DNA from: Daldinia sp. FL1419
Lineage: Eukaryota; Ascomycota; Sordariomycetes; Xylariales; Hypoxylaceae
Direction of reading: 5' to 3'
DNA: 64,000 bases
Assembly: GCA_025201765.1 (NCBI GenBank)
Contig: MU623423.1
Location: 62,001-126,000, forward strand
Below the pieces are notes generated by a model. It saw only the letters and a list, made by a program, of their open reading frames with translations, did not search any database and had not been told where the DNA came from. The stretch's first letter is position 1; every line of letters starts with the position of its first letter. Both the position numbers and the translations under genes were made by a program. Below, piece by piece: positions 35,501 to 47,066 of this stretch.

Positions 35501-37918
35501 AATTGAGGAGAAAACGATAACGGAAAAACTTGTACCGAGAGTGGTTGTCCTGCCACCGCTATACCTATAATATGCTCATGAGGCTATATAGGGGATACTA
35601 TAATGGACCGTGCGCATATGCACGACCGAACTGGATTTTTCACATTCGAATCAAGTTAGTTTACTTCCTAGATCAGAGAGGTACGAAAATACTTGCAAGC
35701 TGGTCCTTGTTAAGTCCGCACTGTGGCATTCCGCTTCTATCACTTGCATACTCCTACCCACAGCTGGTCTATTCCAGGATCAGGTGTACCTGCCGAGACT
35801 AGTATGAATGGAGAATACTCTATCGAAAGGTAACGTATCTCTTACTGACTCGACAGATCCATACGTGGTTGTGTGCTTTAAAAAATAGTAGTAAGAGCAG
35901 AATGAAAAATTTTCACGGCGAAAATATACGAGTAAGGAGCGTATATAGGAACTGAAAAATAACGAGATGGACCTGCGAAGAAAAAGCCGAATCATCTCCG
36001 TTCCGCACTCCCCGACTGAAAGCAAAAATATCGACGACCATCCCAAAGGATAGCCTCAGCCTCGTACGTATACTAAAAAATCAGGCGAGTTGACTATATA
36101 TCGTAGTATACGAGTCATCGACCATCATTGAGCTACGGTAAATGCCAAGCACCTGAAGAGATATGAAGCACGGCTGCTTGACGCCATAGTCACTACTTTT
36201 CCTTCACCTAAGGCTCGAAAAGTGCTAGCTCCTCAATCCACAGGCCAGTTCTAGTGGGCAAGATGCCCTCTGGAGAACCCTGCATAGTAAGGGTACAGCC
36301 GAGAGATCTCAATATGAGGTCCCGTATCTTATGATTTGCCGGTATTATCTGCTTACGACATAATGTACGACACTACGACCATCGACACGTGGGTTCGACG
36401 ACTTGGGTCCACCCCCTTACCAAGATCTTGTGAGGCTCCCCTGGCAGGGCTTTATTTGGCAAAGTATCAAATACATGGCTTCTCCGTTCTGCTATAACCC
36501 CCCCTAGTCTCCAATAGGCTCGGACGAGTGACCGCCAATAAGCAGTGGCTGGTATGCAGTAATCCAAAAAGGAACCTTACCTAGGCGTTAGGCTCGTGTC
36601 AGCATGTCCCCGAGTCGTTCCCTGTAAGAGTAACCGATAATCGTGATAAACAGAATACCCATAAAGAGAGAGAGCTGCTGCATACGCGGGTCAATGCCTA
36701 ACTGGTTATGGCCAACTCAGTTGCTACCTCACGATTTGTAGAGTTTGGAGACGAGTATCTGCACCACACAGACAAAATGGACACCTGGCTTACTGGATTT
36801 GATTTATTCAGTGGATCTTCATTGCCCCTTTTTTTGCTTTCAGGAGCCGGCAGAGGAATGTCATAGCAATAAAGCAATCGCTAGGGGGTAGGACAGACGT
36901 TTACGTTAGTTCTTAATTGTCCGTTATGAAAGTCTTAGATAATTAACTCCATAAAGCCGGTCTCATCAACATAATACCCTCCAAATATTTGGTAACCCTA
37001 CCTAATAAACCAAATGGCGGTGGACGTCGTTTATCCTACGGAGAATTTCAGGGGATGAAGATTTTTCTTGAGGGTCACGACCCTTATGACATGTCAACAA
37101 ACAGCGAATATATTTCCAAAGCATGGACGCGGCGACAATAATTCCGACCAATAGTTCCTAGATATTCTGTCTTCGTAAAAGAAATGTACCGGTTATACGC
37201 ACGGATTCTCACCGCCCATCGCGCTATAATTCGTTCCTTCGAATATCTTAAAGCTTTACGACAAATCATATTCATATCAGTAAAGGGCTGGTAACCAGGG
37301 GAGGAAACTTTCGATTTATTCGTTAGACGCAGCGGAGGACTCAAGATAATCCTAACTTTAGTTTGCAACTCGACCGGTAATAGCCGTAACCATAAATCCC
37401 ATCCTACGATATAGTCGACCGCAAATGACAGAAGAATGAGAAGCAGAAGGCCACACTGCAACCCGCGTAAAATACTTTCACGAATTCTGGATTCAAGCCT
37501 TGAGAGCAGGAGTCGCTAATTTTCCGTAATGGAAGCCTTACTAGCTTTCAAAAATCACCGAGCCGACGCGAGGACTAGAAACTATATTAAAAACCTAAGG
37601 TGTAGTTTTAGTAAAGTGATGGGCTTTTAACACCGTCTTGTATTACCAAGCGTTTAAAGTCCGTCGACTATATACTAAGACATCCCGAGTAATCAACTCC
37701 TAGCTAATTCTCAAGATTCTAGGCCACCCCGTTGCAGAGGAGACTTGTTTTACTCTACACTACAGCTCTTAGCTATCCTATATACGATGTAACAAGGGCA
37801 CACGACACAGGTGGAAACCAATACCCAAACTCATAGTTCTCGTACCCTTTTAATCAAAGCCACTTGATGCTAGCTCATCGATAAAGAGCGAGAGCAAACT
37901 CCGTCTCGGTGCTTCACA

Positions 37919-37965
37919 GGAGAGGCCTTGGATTCGAACGCGTATTACTATTACCAGACCTCTCC
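37919..37965. repeat. imperfect inverted repeat (hairpin)
   Basis: The left arm GGAGAGGCCTTGG and right arm CCAGACCTCTCC are complementary over about 12 positions around a 22-base loop. It was checked as a possible tRNA because of an internal GATTCGAA, but cloverleaf stems do not form. Confidence 0.5.
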
Positions 37966-38383
37966 AGGCAACGGGAAACGATGATACCTATCGCCCAACC
38001 CGATAAAGTTCACAATGAGAGTTTCGAGCTCCTAAGCGAACCTGAACTCGGTTTGGAAACTTTTGGATTTACAAGCTTTTAGGAATTTACCTACAGAAAG
38101 AAAATAGCTTTTTCGGGCCGACGATGGCATTTAGCGCCATAGGGAAATCAAATTCATGGACGCAACCGACATCGTGAAGAGAATGAAGTAGAAGATAAGG
38201 ACAGATAAAGCCGTCGACAATATAATTAACAGGATTGTACGCGCCGGATTTTGACGAATCATTTAACGGATCCCTCGAAAATCTCATAAGGGAAGAAAAT
38301 TTTCCATTTAATCCATCTAGGAGAGATGAAGTAATTCTCTGGACCCGAACTGACTTACCCGGGACGAGAGCTACCTGCTCAGG

Positions 38384-38409
38384 TACCTACCTACCTAGGT
38401 AGGTAGGTA
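38384..38409. repeat. 26-base perfect palindrome, (ACCT)n(AGGT)n
   Basis: Three ACCT units meet three AGGT units head to head, flanked by T and A, giving a perfect 26-base palindrome. It is followed by one more AGGT. It is the longest example here of a word family repeated all over the window. Confidence 0.9.
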
Positions 38410-39064
38410 GGTGTCTATAACAAACGGAAGAGAAGAGGACATGAAAAAAAGGGGGTTAATATGATGAGAGTAGGAGTACTCGACTTTGTTTTATTAGTAA
38501 CGAAGTTAAACCGAGTACGAAGATACGATACCGAAGCTCGATGCTTTCGATCCAAAGCGTCCAACCACGCCGTATTGTCCGAGCGAAGTATATCTCTGCG
38601 CCAGAGCGTTTGGCTGCGTAACGACGACGCGGATACCAGAAGTGTTACACGATTATGCCTGGAAACAAGATGGCTAGGTAGACAGCCCTCATTTGCGAGA
38701 GGAAATTTCCATTACGAAAGATATAATACGATTGCAGTGCCGAACCCTCCTCAACACGACACTGGTAAAGGCTAGCTTGGAGTCGGGTTTGATGATTACG
38801 AAACCGCGTTTACTACGTAAGCTTGATGGAGAGCACGGTTTCTAAATAGGGGGTTTGGCGCTTTTCTAGCGGTCGGTGAACGGTCGGATCTGTGCGGCTG
38901 GTGATGGTAACTAAGGCGCAAGTATGCCCCTGTATCTCCTATATACTCACTTGTCCCCTGAAATGAACGCCCACTGCCGGTTTACACGCATACAGCCTGT
39001 AACTTTATTCTGTCCCTCCTGTTCGTGAACTAATTATATTGGTAGAGTATATTGTCGTCAAAGA

Positions 39065-40282
39065 CTAATAAGGCGTGTTATCTAGGAAAACGGCTTTGCT
39101 TAAATCCTCCCTTATCATTCTAAGATCGGCTTCGAGTTCGAGGTCCTTAGACCCGAGCGACCTGATCCTGTCACACCACCTGCATATGCACGCATCGAGA
39201 GCCTGAGCCCTAATTTGCAGCAGTAACTTCATGATCATTTGCTGGTCTAAAGGGCTCGTGATTTCAAATGTCCCGATTCTGGCAAATCCAACACTTCGCT
39301 CCTGTTGGGGGCTATCGGGGGAGGATGGATCAGTCCTTCCCGCCGAGCTTTCTCCAAAGCTGAGCAGCAGCTTCGCTAACTGCTCGATGACGAGTAAGAG
39401 GAGGATGGCTAAATCTTGAGACAAGATGCAGGCTAGTGGACATGTCTCGACGATCTGCAGCTGCGGCATCGATTTCTCAAATAGGGCAAGGACACGCTCG
39501 ACCCTGGGACAGTTGGATACAACGCCACCAGATCGCAGTTCCGGGTTGCCTGAGCCCCAGCTCCCCGTCTCGTTCCTCAGGGCGGTCAATGACGATGCCA
39601 TAGTCTGCAGGCATTTATATTGGCAGGTAAATTCCCCGGCAACGACTCTGCTGCGTTGACGCCCCGGAGACGATTCGGGTATGACAAGCTCGTGGTATTG
39701 CATATCAATATCGGCGGTCCCCCTGTTTATTAGGGCTGAAAAGTATGATGGGGTTTCGCGTGTCTCGTTACCCCATTGTGATTCGTCGAATAGGGTATCT
39801 GAAAACCCCGTTTGTGGTAATGTAGCTGTCAGGTCCGTATGTGATACGAACGATTCGGTCACCATAGCAGGATTTTGTAACTGAAACCAGTTGTCAAAAT
39901 CAAGTTCGATGGGATCGCCGGTCACGAGCCGTTCTGTATCGTCGCCCGACGGGTCTAGCAGGGAAGAGTCTATTGCGTCTGGTGGGCCGGCACGCGGGTT
40001 AACCTGCTCAGAGGAAGCAGCCCTTGTCGATTGTGTATCGTCGTTATCGCTAGGGAACTCGATGAGACGCTTATGGTGTCGGATCGATATGTTTGTGTAT
40101 ATACAAGACTTTCCAAGGCGTTTACACCGGTTGCACGGCTTACCGTCGAACGTGCCACTACACTTCGTCCTACCAATGCGACACGCCTTACAGGCTGTGC
40201 CTCTCCCATATCTCCCGGGTTCAGTACGGAACTCAGCGGAAGAGCACATTTCCCCGTTGCTTAAAGTGATGATACCGTACAT
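39065..40282 (-). CDS. Zn2Cys6 transcription factor, AflR-like, candidate cluster regulator
   Basis: A single-exon frame of 405 residues. The zinc cluster lies at residues 31-60: ACKACRIGRTKC (Cys31, 34, 41), then CNRCKRLGKSC (Cys50, 53, 60), spacing Cx2Cx6Cx8Cx2Cx6C. A basic linker (ISIRHHKRL) follows. The rest lacks the long middle homology domain of large fungal regulators. It resembles the AflR-type C-terminal region instead: a Ser/Asp/Pro-rich stretch, then a helical block with YKCLQTMASSLTAL, CILSQDLAILLLLVIEQLAKLL and a final IRAQALDACI helix. Proteins of this shape commonly control the secondary-metabolite cluster they sit beside. It is transcribed on the same strand as the diterpene cyclase and lies 2.7 kb beyond that gene's 3' end, with one small unrelated gene between, so control of the cluster is a reasonable inference. 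Met12 is an alternative start. Confidence 0.85.
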   Translation of the reverse strand: MYGIITLSNGEMCSSAEFRTEPGRYGRGTACKACRIGRTKCSGTFDGKPCNRCKRLGKSCIYTNISIRHHKRLIEFPSDNDDTQSTRAASSEQVNPRAGPPDAIDSSLLDPSGDDTERLVTGDPIELDFDNWFQLQNPAMVTESFVSHTDLTATLPQTGFSDTLFDESQWGNETRETPSYFSALINRGTADIDMQYHELVIPESSPGRQRSRVVAGEFTCQYKCLQTMASSLTALRNETGSWGSGNPELRSGGVVSNCPRVERVLALFEKSMPQLQIVETCPLACILSQDLAILLLLVIEQLAKLLLSFGESSAGRTDPSSPDSPQQERSVGFARIGTFEITSPLDQQMIMKLLLQIRAQALDACICRWCDRIRSLGSKDLELEADLRMIREDLSKAVFLDNTPY

Positions 40283-42089
40283 GGCAGAGTGATAGGTTGG
40301 GGTGTTCAGTCTTAGAACGATTTGCGTCTAGGTCTGCTAAGCATTGGCGTTGAACCGCTTGCCGACTGGCAACATTTCTCGGGGAATCAGAGCTTACCCG
40401 CACTACAGCTTGGAATGATTTGGCCGGATACAAGTCCAGTTTTGCGATCTGAGACCACGAAAAGATGTGATTGACGATGTTTGATTCGGCTGCCGGGGTT
40501 GTAACAGCTGACTACAATAACGCCGTACTATCCCCCCGAGCATACATCCGGGTTATAAACAAGCTTACCTAGGTAGGTATTACTATTCTATAGAGGCAGA
40601 CACGTTACACTATACGCCACGACCTTGGTCCCTCAATAGCCGTGACGTTATCGATATGTTGCCGGTTTCTGGGACCAAGTAGCCACGAAAACACCACGAA
40701 AAACCATACGTATGATATGATTGGCTAGTTTATGGTAAGAATGCATGCGTGCCGTCACCGAATGCTCTGTGGATCCCGTCTAGGAGTTTGGCTTTTTTCA
40801 TAATCGATTTGGATTGGCCTTCGCAAATAAGATAGCATGGTCGCCGGTGACAGGGGCTTAATATTGGGCTTACTATGCCGTCCTCGAGCTTCTATCAACA
40901 CACTCGGCTTGGTTTTCTTGAGCTACCTGGGAGCAATCATTGCCAGTTGGATCTACGTCTGCCAAGGAATAAGAACTGAGTTCATATTTATGAGATAATG
41001 TGTTTGAGTTAGATTACCGATATTCCTGTTTTGGAGCTGATGGCTTCGGGTATAAAAAAGGGCTCTAAAGCCGTTGCTCAAGGAGTGGAAAGGCATTAAA
41101 GGATTAACGGATGCATAATCTACAAGTATTCTACAGGCCTGACGTCTAAACCTTCACCTAGTCCTATAACACGGGCTCCTAAGTCATCCAAATAGATAGG
41201 TAGGTAGGTACCTAGATAGATATTTACTCAAGGCAGGGCTTATGTTGGATAAACAGAATTATCTTTAAAGTGAGATTTAAAATTCCATATCAATGAGATT
41301 ACTCGAAAAAGCGAATGATCGAGCTTCCGCCATACTATACCCCCATCGTACCTATATCGGAGTTAGTAAACGGTTTTAGAAATAGATTTTATCCTAGATG
41401 AAAAGAAAGGGGGGGGGGACGAATGATGTATGTTTGCCTATATCAAAGTCCGGTCTCTGGTACTCGCCTCCACCTCGGCCGTCCTAGATAAATAGTAACG
41501 ACCAACTAATTCTATCAATCTCTGTTGAGCTGAAGTACAGCTCATCATATATCCATGGGTAGCTTAAATTCGGCAGAAGTCCATAGGTGAAGACAATAGT
41601 ACCTAACGTATGTTCCTAGGTTAGGTACATATAAGTCATGCATAATTTCTATAGGAATAGGAAAACAGGATGCAGGACGATGGTCGCATTCTCACTAGCA
41701 CGAATAGTATGCGCCTTTCAACAACCACTTTCTTAGCAGAACCAAGACAAAGACAATACAGAACTTAAATAATTGAAATATAAGGTACTTTATCATTAAA
41801 ATGGACATACTAAATCCTATCTGAAAGAGTCCTCGACAGGCTTTAGCTAAATAATGGAAAAGTTTTCAAGTTATAATAGAGGGTATTTATACGAAAGGAT
41901 TGAAATGGATCATCTTTGTTGATAGCTTTCTGAGGTAATACGGGGGGATTAATTATTGTTCACAAGACCTTCATGTATTTAATTCGGTTTGGTTGGCACA
42001 TTCTTGGTCCCTAATCCCCGACATCAGCATAGGTTTGCGCCAGTATCAGTATCATCAAGCCTCCTTTCCCCGCGACCCCCAACAAAATC
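40283..42089. other. intergenic, AT-rich
   Basis: This is 1.8 kb upstream of both the minus-strand regulator and the plus-strand 42090 gene, so it is a shared divergent promoter region. No gene is seen. It contains a TAGGTAGGTACCTAG word near 41198-41215, a G10 run near 41411 and a TACCTAGGTAGG word at 40567-40580. Confidence 0.5.
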
Positions 42090-42755
42090 ATGGATTACTC
42101 AAAGGAAGAAGTCGATGCGGCTCTCCGTAACATCAATGGAATGGGACAATGCTTGAGTAACGTGATGAACCACATGGGTAACGTGGACGCGTGTTTAGGT
42201 AGCCTGAATGCTCGTTTGGGTGACCTGGAAGCCCGCGTCAACTATCTTAAAAAAGGACAGGATAAGTTGTTTTATCGCACGAAAGCTCGCATAGAGGATG
42301 GAGAGCATAGTATGCACGATCGCATCGAAGATCTCGAATCTAGCCTCGATGAGATCGCGATGCAAATGAAGGCAGCGTATGTAACGACACCTTTGTTTTT
42401 CTATCTTCTCAGTTATCGCTAATGAAACTCCATCTACCTAGGGAAACGAATACCGCATCGCGTATAGCTAATAGCCATAGCAAATTCCTCGATGCTGAAT
42501 TAGAACCCCTTGTAGCAATAGAAACAGGCGAGCCGATCGATGGTTTCCCAAGAACGATCAGAGATATTAGATACTTACCTGGTACGTATTTTAACGTCAC
42601 ATTTAACTTCAACAAAGTAGGAATGCTAAATATTTGGATTAGGTAGGGAATTGATTCGAATCCTTGCGCTTCTCGGACTACCAACCGCTGGTTCTAGAGA
42701 AGCTAAACGATGTAGGCTGATAGATGCTGTAGGCGTAGTCGAAGTGCGCAACTAA
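42090..42755 (+). CDS. coiled-coil protein with SAP-like C-terminus, hypothetical
   Basis: Three exons (42090-42376, 42442-42581, 42643-42755) join in phase to 179 residues. The N-terminal half is a long amphipathic coiled coil (CLGSLNARLGDLEARVNYLK, later RIEDLESSLDEIA). The middle carries a short motif of the type LVAIETGEPIDGFP, and the C-terminus (LIRILALLGLPTAGSREAKR) reads like a SAP-type helix-extended-helix element that could bind nucleic acid. Small fungal proteins with this layout are known only as conserved hypotheticals to me. Reading continues cleanly across both introns, which argues for a functional gene. It lies between the candidate regulator and the cyclase and shows no sign of a biosynthetic role. 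Confidence 0.75.
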
Positions 42756-42978
42756 CCAACACTGGGTAAATCTAAGCGTATCGGTATCCCTATTTCGAGA
42801 ACGGGCTTGAGTTACGATTGAAGAGATGGGAAAATTGGTATGTTCAATCTTTAATGTGAGTACTTCAAAGTAAATAGGTACCTAGGTAAATATATCATTA
42901 CCAGCCCCTTAAATAGCATCACACCATGGAATATTTGTCTATAAAGAATGAGCTAAGAGTATAGAATATTCTCTCTAC

Positions 42979-45900
42979 TCATTTATCTCCAGCGTTGTTG
43001 TTTATATCCTTCACCACGTAAATCTGCCCATGTAAATCAGTGACCTTGACAAAAAGCTCCAACTCCCTCGCCGTTTTCGGTGTTATCTCCGGCCGGAGTC
43101 TGTTTACGGTATGTTCTAGACACTCCCGCTCGTACGTAGCAATATCGAATAACCCGCGAAGAGCGTGCCCGAGATTTGCTTCTTGTACTTGTGACTGGCA
43201 GTGGGCAGATCCGCCGCTCGAGTTTCCAGGTACCTCTCCGTCTTTTTTCTCGGTATTGCAGCCCGAGTCTTCATGGAATTCTGGAAAGTTGATGCTATTG
43301 AGGCTATGCTCGGCGAGATCCCGCTCGACGGAACCGTAGTCGTTGTATTGCCGACACATGACCGCGAGGTGGCGGCAGAGATCTTGCCCGAGGTACTCAG
43401 CGAGCGCACCGGGGAATGGATTGGCTCCTAGAGGAGCTATCAAGCATCTGAAAAACTCGAAAGAGTATGGACAGCTAGTCGTGTCTGCTGAGGTAGTGTG
43501 TACCCAGTTATAGTAGGATGTCTGGGCCTGGGTGAAGACTTGTATCTTGTCCTGCGGATTGGATGCCGATAGCCGGGAACTTTGCTCGCTATGAGTAATA
43601 TGCGATAAGACGAAGATCAACAGTTCATCTCTCACTCGGCGTTGTAGATCTTTAGTAGCAGTAGTGACCTTTTTATGACCCAGGACGTACGCAATGAAGC
43701 GGGCGAGCACCCGCTCGACATCCTGCGAGATTTCGAGAGAACATGGCGTACCGGGGGTCTCATATACCACGTCTTCATCATACTCAGCACGCAGGCTACT
43801 TCCGTCGAGAAGTTTACGTTTCTTGCTTCCTCCATTGGCCATGCCGTTCTCGTGGTCGCCGTTGTGACCGTTTATTGTCCGTTTAGGGGCCCCTTTGAAC
43901 AGCCGGTGAACAATTATTCCAAGAGACTCGAAGTTGCCTCCTATTCGATTAATATCTGAAACGTCCTCGAGATATTTATCAACTTGGAAATTCAACATCG
44001 CTATTATCATCATTTCGTGTAGAATCTCAGGAGACAAGATGAAACCTGTGGCATTATTGCATGTAGTCCATGTGATGGGGATATAACCGAAATACTTGGC
44101 GTCCCCATTCTCGTTGCCTGGGAAAATCTGAAGTTCTGACTGCGAAGCGCGCAGTATAGGTGCGAACATGTATCCCTCGACGATGGATGCTCGTAGCCTC
44201 CAGGCTGGTTCTTGGGAAAATAGGGGTAGTTTAGAGAAGAAGTTTGTAAAAGTGCTAATTTTACTCGTCGGTATTGTGCAGAGTCTAGATGCTTTTTCGC
44301 CCCAATTTCCAGAGCTAGAAGCCCGAAGCGCAGCCAAACAATACGTCTCTGATAGAAGCTTGGAGCCATAGGTAACCTTTTCCACCCAGACGAACTCGGG
44401 CGTGTTCCATCTAGCTTCGTTCGCCTCTAGGTACTTGACGCCGCAGTCAATGCTTTCGCGCGTCTTCGCGCCGATCGTTTCGGCAATCCACGGCAAGGGG
44501 GCAAGTTTCTTCAAAGTTAATATGGCGTATGCAGTAATTTCTGGCGAATCTTTCCAAGACCCATTGGACGACTGGCTGTTGACAGTGCGTATAAGCACTT
44601 GTAAGGTTATAAGTGGGATGCGTTGTGAGATTAAATCCGTGGAAAGCCCAGTTAGGCGATCCGCGTCCCAAATTTCGACGGTTCGTCTGAGGACTGTTGC
44701 TAAAAGCATCATTGAGTATTGCAACTCTATATTCTATACGGCATTAGCACATCCAAGGGATTGAATAAGTCTCTCCTGAAACTACTTGCCCACTTGTCAG
44801 AGAGATTGCCCTTGTCCCATGTCTGACAGAGAAACCCAAGCGCTTTATTGACCTGTGGGAGATGACGAGAAGGGTCTGCGGATTGAAGGATTGCATTGAG
44901 AACATTGCAGTTGGCGCTGAAAGATGCTGTAGATTCGTGACTATACGTCTTAAAATGCGTTTTTGACTCGAAAGCTCCGATCATACTATCGCATGCCGTG
45001 GGTCGATCCAGGAGGTTCAAGGCTAGTATTGCCTTCGCCGTATCATCTGCGTCCGATAGAACGGATGGCGCTATATCATAGGTTAGCATCTATAAAAACG
45101 ACTATATTATTGGTAAAGGCATCGCACCAAAACCAGTGGTTCCCGATTGATCTCGTAGTTGAGTTTCTAGAAATTCCGCGATAGAATGGATGTTATCTTC
45201 TCCAAGATCTTCAATGGTGTAATCCGATTCAAAAAGCGTTGATAGAACCTGCTGAGTGTCAGTGGGGAGCTGGATTATGTATGGTGACTATTTCGCTTTA
45301 CCCAAGTGATTTCAAATATTGTGATGGGAAATGCAGATGGGACTTTGCCGTCCCTTGTGTCTACAACGAAGCTTAAGTAGGCCTCCGCCTCCTCGTTCCA
45401 GGTTGAAGCGTTCATAAGAAAGGCTGCAGTAGACGAAGGAGAAGCCATCATCGCACCATGGCGAAGGTGGTGAGATATCTTATCAAAATCTATCTTTCCG
45501 ATGAAGCTTTCTAAAGAATGAAGTAAGGTCGTTTGATGCGTCGAGTATAAGATTTCCTCAGTGAACGTAGACAATTTCCGCGCGTTCATATTCATCAAGG
45601 ACTCAAATCCGGGGAATTCGAAATTAATACCCTCGTTAGCGAGTAAATCCAAGAGTGTCGGTACTAGTATTTCGAATCCCACATGGATCGTAGAACAAAC
45701 ATCCCAAATTCGTAGTTTGTCCTGCAAATATGTACGCCCACGCAAGATTCGAGCTTCTAAGTCAAGAACCTTGATAGAGCCTAAAGCCGCCGGATTCCTT
45801 ATAAGCTTCTGTAATGCTAGAATTGCTGCCATGGTATTAAGAATCCCATCGACCTCTGCTCTGCTCTCACCAAAGCCACCCTCTGGAGATTGACTCGCCA

Positions 45901-46096
45901 GTAACTGCTGAAAGCATTGCGGGTACATCCAACAAGCTACCGTCTCGCTCCCCTGCTTTTCTGTCTTCGAAACCATAGCTACCCAGGCAGTATCGTAGAT
46001 AGACATTGTCATCGAACTTGATCCATGATAAGGGGAGCTGAGAGATTCTTTCAAAGAACCTATAGCTGCTCTTGCCCTTCCTGCTAGACTATCCAT
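42979..46096 (-). CDS. bifunctional diterpene synthase, copalyl diphosphate/kaurene synthase type
   Basis: Four exons on the minus strand (46096-45302, 45251-45128, 45070-44786, 44726-42979) join in phase to 983 residues, the size of fungal CPS/KS enzymes. It probably cyclises geranylgeranyl diphosphate by protonation to a copalyl-type diphosphate, then by ionisation to a polycyclic diterpene, in the cytosol. The N-terminus (SMTMSIYDTAWVAMV, later SQSPEGGFGES) is typical of the family. The class II motif DADD sits at residues 313-316 in VLSDADDTAKA. In the class I domain, the aspartate-rich position reads DKYLE (651-655, in NFQVDKYLEDV); the family norm is Asp-Glu at the start. The second metal motif is NDYGSVERD (863-871), followed by NSINFPEF. 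Introns 2 and 3 were fixed by restoring GFAPSVLSDADDTAK and DKWAKLQYSMMLL. It is the cluster's defining gene and is divergent from the first P450. The product cannot be read from the sequence. Confidence 0.93.
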
Positions 46097-47066
46097 GGCA
46101 GGTTGCGCTTCGTAAATATTGATGTGATTATTTGATATCAGGTATTGATAATAGAAGAGCTTAATGAGAGAATATTACCAGTGACTAAATGGAATTAGGT
46201 GCTGAGATTCATATGGGGCTCACTTGGTTCCAATTCTCCCGTATATTTAGATTCCTACCAAGATCATGACTCCTGAGCTGTACAAGGTACAATCTACCAA
46301 TATATAATAGCTTAGATAGCTTCCTATATCGTGGCAATAGCTGAATATCTTTTATTTATCCCGTATTGTAAATATAAGGAAACCTCACAAATCACGGGAT
46401 ACCCAAATCGGAATTACTATGTCTATCCTATCCTATTCGTGTTACTCTAACACTAATATCAAGCCAGTCAGCTTTGTCTCAAACGTACCTATCTATATTG
46501 CTATTCCTAGGGTCACAACAGGAGGAGATACTTCACGCAGGAATATATGCATCCATTTGCGAATGTAACCTCAGGTAGGCTCTGCCCACCTCTGTACGCG
46601 CGTGGTTAGGATTGCTCGTGTGACAATTAATGCAGGAAAGCGAGAACTCACGATGATGTCGGCAGAAAGGCGGAAATGAATTACGTATGACATGACGCGC
46701 TACCCACAACTTCCGCAGCCTCACGGGATATATGAATGGAAAAGATGCAGTTTATGGTTTGGTTGCATGTAGTTGCATTGGTGTGTAAGACGATTCTCGG
46801 CCGTACTTTGGAGAGGATGCCACAGGGGGATCTGCATACCAACGCATCAGATATAGAGCAATCATTCCCAAGAATCGGAATCCTTCCCTACATAGGTCTT
46901 CCTAGGGATTAATTGAATTCTCACTAATAGCTGCGTCGTAGGCAAGCGGTCGTACTAGTCGGCTTGGGTTCCTTATACGCACACCAGTCTAGACTAAACG
47001 AGATACGCACTGTGTAGAATTGACAACTATAAAAACGGTTGAAAAGACTTCTGGCTATTGTGTATA
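46097..47066. promoter_or_regulatory. divergent promoter region, cyclase / P450 A
   Basis: This is a 970-base AT-rich region between the start codons of the cyclase (minus) and the first P450 (plus). A TATAAAAA word lies 32 bases before the P450 ATG. No coding frame is supported; the 63-codon minus frame at 46533-46724 has no features. Confidence 0.6.
47028..47035 (+). promoter_or_regulatory. TATA box candidate
   Basis: TATAAAAA, starting 39 bases upstream of the ATG at 47067. The position leaves only a very short leader if this is the core promoter, so the start could instead be the second Met at 47097. Confidence 0.4.

Larger units (their letters stand above)
32559..39064. other. gene desert, right part
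   Basis: This is 6.5 kb without a supported gene. Frames at 34752-35189 (minus, 145 codons), 37084-37461 (minus, 125 codons) and 38461-38775 (plus, 104 codons) have no recognised domain. It contains an imperfect hairpin (37919-37965), a long AGGT/ACCT palindrome (38384-38409) and AT-rich sequence that may be decayed mobile DNA. Confidence 0.5.

Noticed and set aside
37919..37980. Possible tRNA (GATTCGAA)
   Set aside because: It folds as a simple hairpin, not a cloverleaf.
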